Source: Oceanospirillum linum (GTDB lineage: Bacteria > Pseudomonadota > Gammaproteobacteria > Pseudomonadales > Halomonadaceae). Taken from it: a stretch of DNA of 64,000 nucleotides. Made by a program: the position numbers and the translations under genes. Under the pieces are notes generated by a model. It had not been told where the DNA came from, ran no database searches, and saw only the letters and a list, made by a program, of their open reading frames with translations. Location: positions 1 through 64,000 of the forward strand of contig NZ_FXTS01000004.1 in assembly GCF_900182785.1 (NCBI RefSeq), given 5' to 3'. Every line of letters starts with the position of its first letter. Position 1 is the first letter of the stretch. Of the stretch, positions 60,835 through 64,000 are shown piece by piece.

Positions 60835-62190
60835 TTAAAGGCGCATCAGGTCATTATAAAAAGCGATGATCATCAGACCCGCCAGCAGCATCATACCAAG
60901 TCGCAGACCAAACTGCTGAGCCTTTTCCGGTACAGGTCGCCCGGTAATAGCTTCAGCAAGATAGAACATCAAATGGCCGCCATCCAAAACGGGGATAGGC
61001 AACAGGTTCAGTACACCCAGACTAATGCTAATATAAGCCAAAAAGGTCAGGAAACTCTCAAAACCACCCTTTGCAGAGTCACTGGCAACTTGGGCAATTG
61101 TGATCGGACCACTAAGATTCTCGACCGAGATTAAACCGACAACCATTTTACCAATAGAGTCCAATGTCAGGACAATCATGTCTGCCGTTTTAGCCACCGC
61201 ATGCGACACTGACTCTAAAACACCATAGCGGACTTCACGCACCATGCCTTCCGGCCAATGGGCAGGCTGCGCGGCAGCACCTATATAGCCAATCTCACGA
61301 CCATCGTCCAAACGACGGAGGGCCGGCGTAATGACCAGAGAGTCCAGACGGCTCTGGCGCTCTATCTCAAGAGTCATTTGTTGATCAGGGGAAGACTGAA
61401 CCAGAGTCACCCAGTGCATCCAGTCCACAACAGGCTCGCCATTAGCCGTCACAACCCTGTCACCAACTTTAAGCCCGGCTCTCTGAGCTGCGCCATCAGG
61501 CAAAACCCTGCCGATCACAGGTTCAAGATGGGGAGAAAAAGGCGTAATTCCAATGGCCGTTAACGGATTTGGCTCCTTTGTACCAGCCAGCCAACGGTCT
61601 ACTGAAACAGTATGCTCTTGCTGACGATATCCTTGCCACTCCTGCGTGACAATACGAATCTGTCCTGTATCTCCAACCCGGCTTAACAGCTGCATTCCTG
61701 CATCCTGCCAGCTGAAGACAGCTTCGCCATCAATACTGATCAGTTCAGATTCAGGCTGCACACCTGCCTCATAGGCTGGAGAGTCTGGCTGAACCGCCCC
61801 AATAACAGGTGCTAGCGCACTGCTACCGGAAAAGAAAAGCACCCAGTATGCCAGTATGGCCAATATAAAATTTGCCACTGGCCCAGCCGCCACAATAGCA
61901 ATTCGCTTCCAGACCGACTTCTGATTAAATGCGTAGGGCTTATCTTCCTCAGGAACAGTACCTTCACGCTCATCCAGCATGCTGACATAGCCACCAAGTG
62001 GAATCCAGGCAATCGCATATTCCGTACCGGTTTTATCAAACCAGCGATACAACGGCTTACCGAACCCGACAGAAAATTTCAGGACTTTCACACCACAGCG
62101 GCGAGCGACCCAAAAATGGCCATACTCATGCACTGTAACCAGAATTCCCAAAGTGACAATTAATGCCAATACCGTATGCAAAACACCCAT
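60835..62190 (-). CDS. rseP: Site-2 protease RseP
   Basis: Inner-membrane zinc protease that cleaves anti-sigma factor RseA in the envelope stress response. The active site HEYGH is at residues 21-25 (first membrane segment), with LDGGHLMF (the third ligand region, LDG) in the last part. Two PDZ domains lie between (about 115-200 and 205-290). Four membrane segments. The length, 451 residues, is standard. 40 bp upstream of bamA and 20 bp after dxr. Confidence 0.96.
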   Translation of the reverse strand: MGVLHTVLALIVTLGILVTVHEYGHFWVARRCGVKVLKFSVGFGKPLYRWFDKTGTEYAIAWIPLGGYVSMLDEREGTVPEEDKPYAFNQKSVWKRIAIVAAGPVANFILAILAYWVLFFSGSSALAPVIGAVQPDSPAYEAGVQPESELISIDGEAVFSWQDAGMQLLSRVGDTGQIRIVTQEWQGYRQQEHTVSVDRWLAGTKEPNPLTAIGITPFSPHLEPVIGRVLPDGAAQRAGLKVGDRVVTANGEPVVDWMHWVTLVQSSPDQQMTLEIERQSRLDSLVITPALRRLDDGREIGYIGAAAQPAHWPEGMVREVRYGVLESVSHAVAKTADMIVLTLDSIGKMVVGLISVENLSGPITIAQVASDSAKGGFESFLTFLAYISISLGVLNLLPIPVLDGGHLMFYLAEAITGRPVPEKAQQFGLRLGMMLLAGLMIIAFYNDLMRL

Positions 62191-62209
62191 GCACGCTCTC
62201 CGTTAATCT

Positions 62210-63430
62210 TCACTGCGCTTTGATGCGATGCATCGATAAATGTTCAAGATAGGGCTGACAAATTTCCCGGGCTTTACAATCACTGGCCAGAATAATATCC
62301 AATGACACTGCAGGCTCCACCGGCAGGCAATCCAAAGCATACCGGCAGAGCTCAGGAATTTGCTCAAAGCCAATGCGTTCATCAAGAAATGCCTGAACCG
62401 CCACTTCATTTGCTGCATTCAATATTGCAGGTGCCGTTCCCCCCAAAGAAAAAGCCTGGCGCGCTAACGCAAGGCAAGGGAATGCAACTTCATCAGCAGG
62501 CTCAAAGTCAAGCTGAGCAACCTGAAACAGATCCAAAGGCTTTACACCGGCATCGATACGATCTGGCCAGGCCAGGCCATAGGCGATCGGCGTGCGCATA
62601 TCAGGGTTACCCATTTGCGCAATCACGGAACCATCGTTATAGGAAACCATGGAGTGAATAATGCTCTGCGGATGAACCACCACCTGGATCGCCTCCGGTT
62701 TAACCGAGAACAACCAACAGGCCTCAATCAGCTCCAGTCCTTTATTCATCAGGCTGGCGGAGTCCACAGAAATTTTTTGCCCCATGGACCAGTTAGGATG
62801 CGCCACCGCCTGCTCTGGTGTTACCCCCGCTAGCTGATCAGGGTTATAACCTCTGAACGGGCCTCCGGATGCCGTCAGCAGAATCTGGCGAACACCGGAT
62901 GCAGGCAAAGAATCATCATCAAAGCAGGTTCCCTGAGCCGGGAGACACTGAAAAATAGCGTTGTGCTCGCTATCGATCGGTAAAAGCTCTGCACCGGATC
63001 GTCGGACCTCATCCATAAACAGCTGGCCTGACATCACCAATGCTTCTTTGTTGGCCAGAAGAATACGCTTACCCGCCTTTACCGCCGCCAACGCTGGCAG
63101 CAAGCCTGCTGCCCCCACGATAGCAGCGACCACAATATCAACCGGCTCAGCAGCGGCGACCTCTTCCAGAGCATCCGCCCCGACCAAAACAGTCGTATTC
63201 AGGTCTGCAGTTTCTGCTTCTAACTGATCTGCTGCATCCTGATCTGGAACCACCGCAAACACAGGCTCAAACTGACGGCAGATTTCGGCCAGCTCATGAA
63301 CTCTCCGGTAGCCGGAAACGGCATATAAGCGATAAAGATCCGAGTGACGGGCTACTATATCAAGAGTACTGCCACCGATGGAGCCCGTGCCGCCCAATAG
63401 GGTAATGTTCTGTGGTTTTCGCTGACTCAT
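62210..63430 (-). CDS. dxr: 1-deoxy-D-xylulose 5-phosphate reductoisomerase
   Basis: Second enzyme of the MEP pathway; NADPH-dependent. NITLLGGTGSIGGSTLDIVA (Rossmann loop), ALVMSGQLFMDEVRRSGAELLPIDSEHNAIFQC in outline (LLPIDSEHNAIFQCL), ILLTASGGPFRGY and GQKISVDSASLMNKGLE are all present. The length is 406 residues, normal. Its ATG overlaps the cdsA stop (ATGA, 63427-63430), so the two are translationally coupled. With ispD and ispF in this window, three MEP enzymes are close together. Confidence 0.98.
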   Translation of the reverse strand: MSQRKPQNITLLGGTGSIGGSTLDIVARHSDLYRLYAVSGYRRVHELAEICRQFEPVFAVVPDQDAADQLEAETADLNTTVLVGADALEEVAAAEPVDIVVAAIVGAAGLLPALAAVKAGKRILLANKEALVMSGQLFMDEVRRSGAELLPIDSEHNAIFQCLPAQGTCFDDDSLPASGVRQILLTASGGPFRGYNPDQLAGVTPEQAVAHPNWSMGQKISVDSASLMNKGLELIEACWLFSVKPEAIQVVVHPQSIIHSMVSYNDGSVIAQMGNPDMRTPIAYGLAWPDRIDAGVKPLDLFQVAQLDFEPADEVAFPCLALARQAFSLGGTAPAILNAANEVAVQAFLDERIGFEQIPELCRYALDCLPVEPAVSLDIILASDCKAREICQPYLEHLSMHRIKAQ

Positions 63431-64000
63431 AAACTTAATCCAGTCAGCTTAAGACCCAGAACGAAAACAGGTACGGCTGCTGTCAGGCTATCAATGCGAT
63501 CCATCACACCGCCATGACCCGGCAGCAGCTGGCTGCTGTCCTTCATTCCCTGATGACGCTTAACCATACTCTCAAACAGGTCACCAAGAACAGATACCGC
63601 AGTTACCAATAAAGTTATCCCCAAAAGAGTCAGCATCTCTTTCTGATTCAACCCCCAGTACTGAGCACAAATAACGGCAAGAATGGCTGTTGCCAAAAGA
63701 CCACCATAAACCCCAGCCCAGGATTTTCCGGGACTGACTTTAGGCGCCAGCTTGGCCTTACCAAAACGTCGGCCAGCAAAATAAGCACCAATATCGGCAC
63801 ACCAGACCAGTAACAAAATATAAAGCAGAGCTTCTTTGCCCAGCCAAAAGCTGGTGCGCAACTCAACAAAACCAACCCAGCAGGGTATCAGTACAGCAAA
63901 ACCAATTAATAATCGGGCTGAAGTCGATTTCCAGATACTCTTCTTCGGATACTGAACCACAAACCAGAATGCAGCTAACCAAGCGGCGGCAGCACTGTAC
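63427..64000 (-). CDS. cdsA: Phosphatidate cytidylyltransferase (5' end cut by window edge)
   Basis: Makes CDP-diacylglycerol from phosphatidate and CTP in the inner membrane. Only the C-terminal part is visible: the frame is open to the window edge at 64000 (no start codon needed at 63960). The CDP-DAG synthase signature is at the C-terminal side (SQLLPGHGGVMDRIDSL), preceded by KVSPGKSWAGVYGG and several membrane segments. It overlaps dxr by 4 bp. Partial because of the window, not a pseudogene. Confidence 0.95.
   Translation of the reverse strand, partial: YSAAAAWLAAFWFVVQYPKKSIWKSTSARLLIGFAVLIPCWVGFVELRTSFWLGKEALLYILLLVWCADIGAYFAGRRFGKAKLAPKVSPGKSWAGVYGGLLATAILAVICAQYWGLNQKEMLTLLGITLLVTAVSVLGDLFESMVKRHQGMKDSSQLLPGHGGVMDRIDSLTAAVPVFVLGLKLTGLSL

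Overview
The window reads as chromosome of a motile, polarly flagellated marine gammaproteobacterium of the Oceanospirillales type. This is inferred from the Pseudomonas/Vibrio-like flagellar regulation (sigma-54 and sigma-28 promoters), the gammaproteobacterial order of the cdsA-to-rpoS housekeeping block, and the rpoS gene itself. No species can be named from sequence alone. Almost all genes lie on the minus strand. No tRNA, rRNA, CRISPR array, prophage or complete insertion sequence was seen.

Layout. (1) 24-14983: two flagellin genes, then flgL, K, J, I, H, G, F, E, D, C, B (transcribed B to L, then the flagellins). Sigma-54 type -24/-12 elements lie before flgB, flgF, flgJ and the proximal flagellin; a consensus sigma-28 promoter lies before the distal flagellin. 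Terminators follow flgE, flgL and the proximal flagellin. (2) 15190-21259: a beta-oxidation-type set (acyl-CoA dehydrogenase, SDR dehydrogenase, AMP-forming acyl-CoA synthetase, TetR regulator, divergent thiolase) with candidate operators; it looks like short/branched acyl-CoA or isoleucine-valine breakdown. (3) 21359-25092: a full chemoreceptor, then, divergently, a small soluble protein that resembles only a degenerate chemoreceptor tip, next to a diiron-type metallo-beta-lactamase protein of the ODP oxygen/iron-sensor kind. This is the most unusual part of the window. (4) 25431-35166: tyrB, two multidomain cyclic-di-GMP proteins, a thioredoxin-fold protein, rsmE, hemH and a small DUF6482-like gene. 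(5) 35415-49435: rpoS, a DUF368/PopT-type polyprenyl-phosphate transporter, pcm, surE, truD, ispF, ispD, ftsB, eno, kdsA, pyrG, tilS and accA. nlpD, normally next to rpoS, is absent and a gene-free stretch of about 500 bp stands upstream of rpoS. (6) 49876-64000: dnaE, rnhB, lpxB, lpxA, fabZ, lpxD, skp, bamA, rseP, dxr and a cdsA cut by the window edge: the classic envelope-biogenesis block.

How the genes work together. The flg genes build rod, hook and filament, and the promoter pattern gives a hierarchy with sigma-54 middle genes and a sigma-28 late flagellin. The chemoreceptor and the ODP/tip pair would feed motility control, and the two GGDEF/EAL proteins could tune it through cyclic-di-GMP. 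The last two blocks supply isoprenoid precursors (dxr, ispD, ispF), phospholipid and lipid A synthesis (cdsA, accA, fabZ, lpxA/B/D, kdsA), outer-membrane protein assembly (bamA, skp, rseP) and replication and nucleotide functions (dnaE, rnhB, pyrG). Start codons were reset from the longest open frame wherever a Shine-Dalgarno sequence or family alignment favoured an internal start. Promoter, operator and terminator calls were made by eye.
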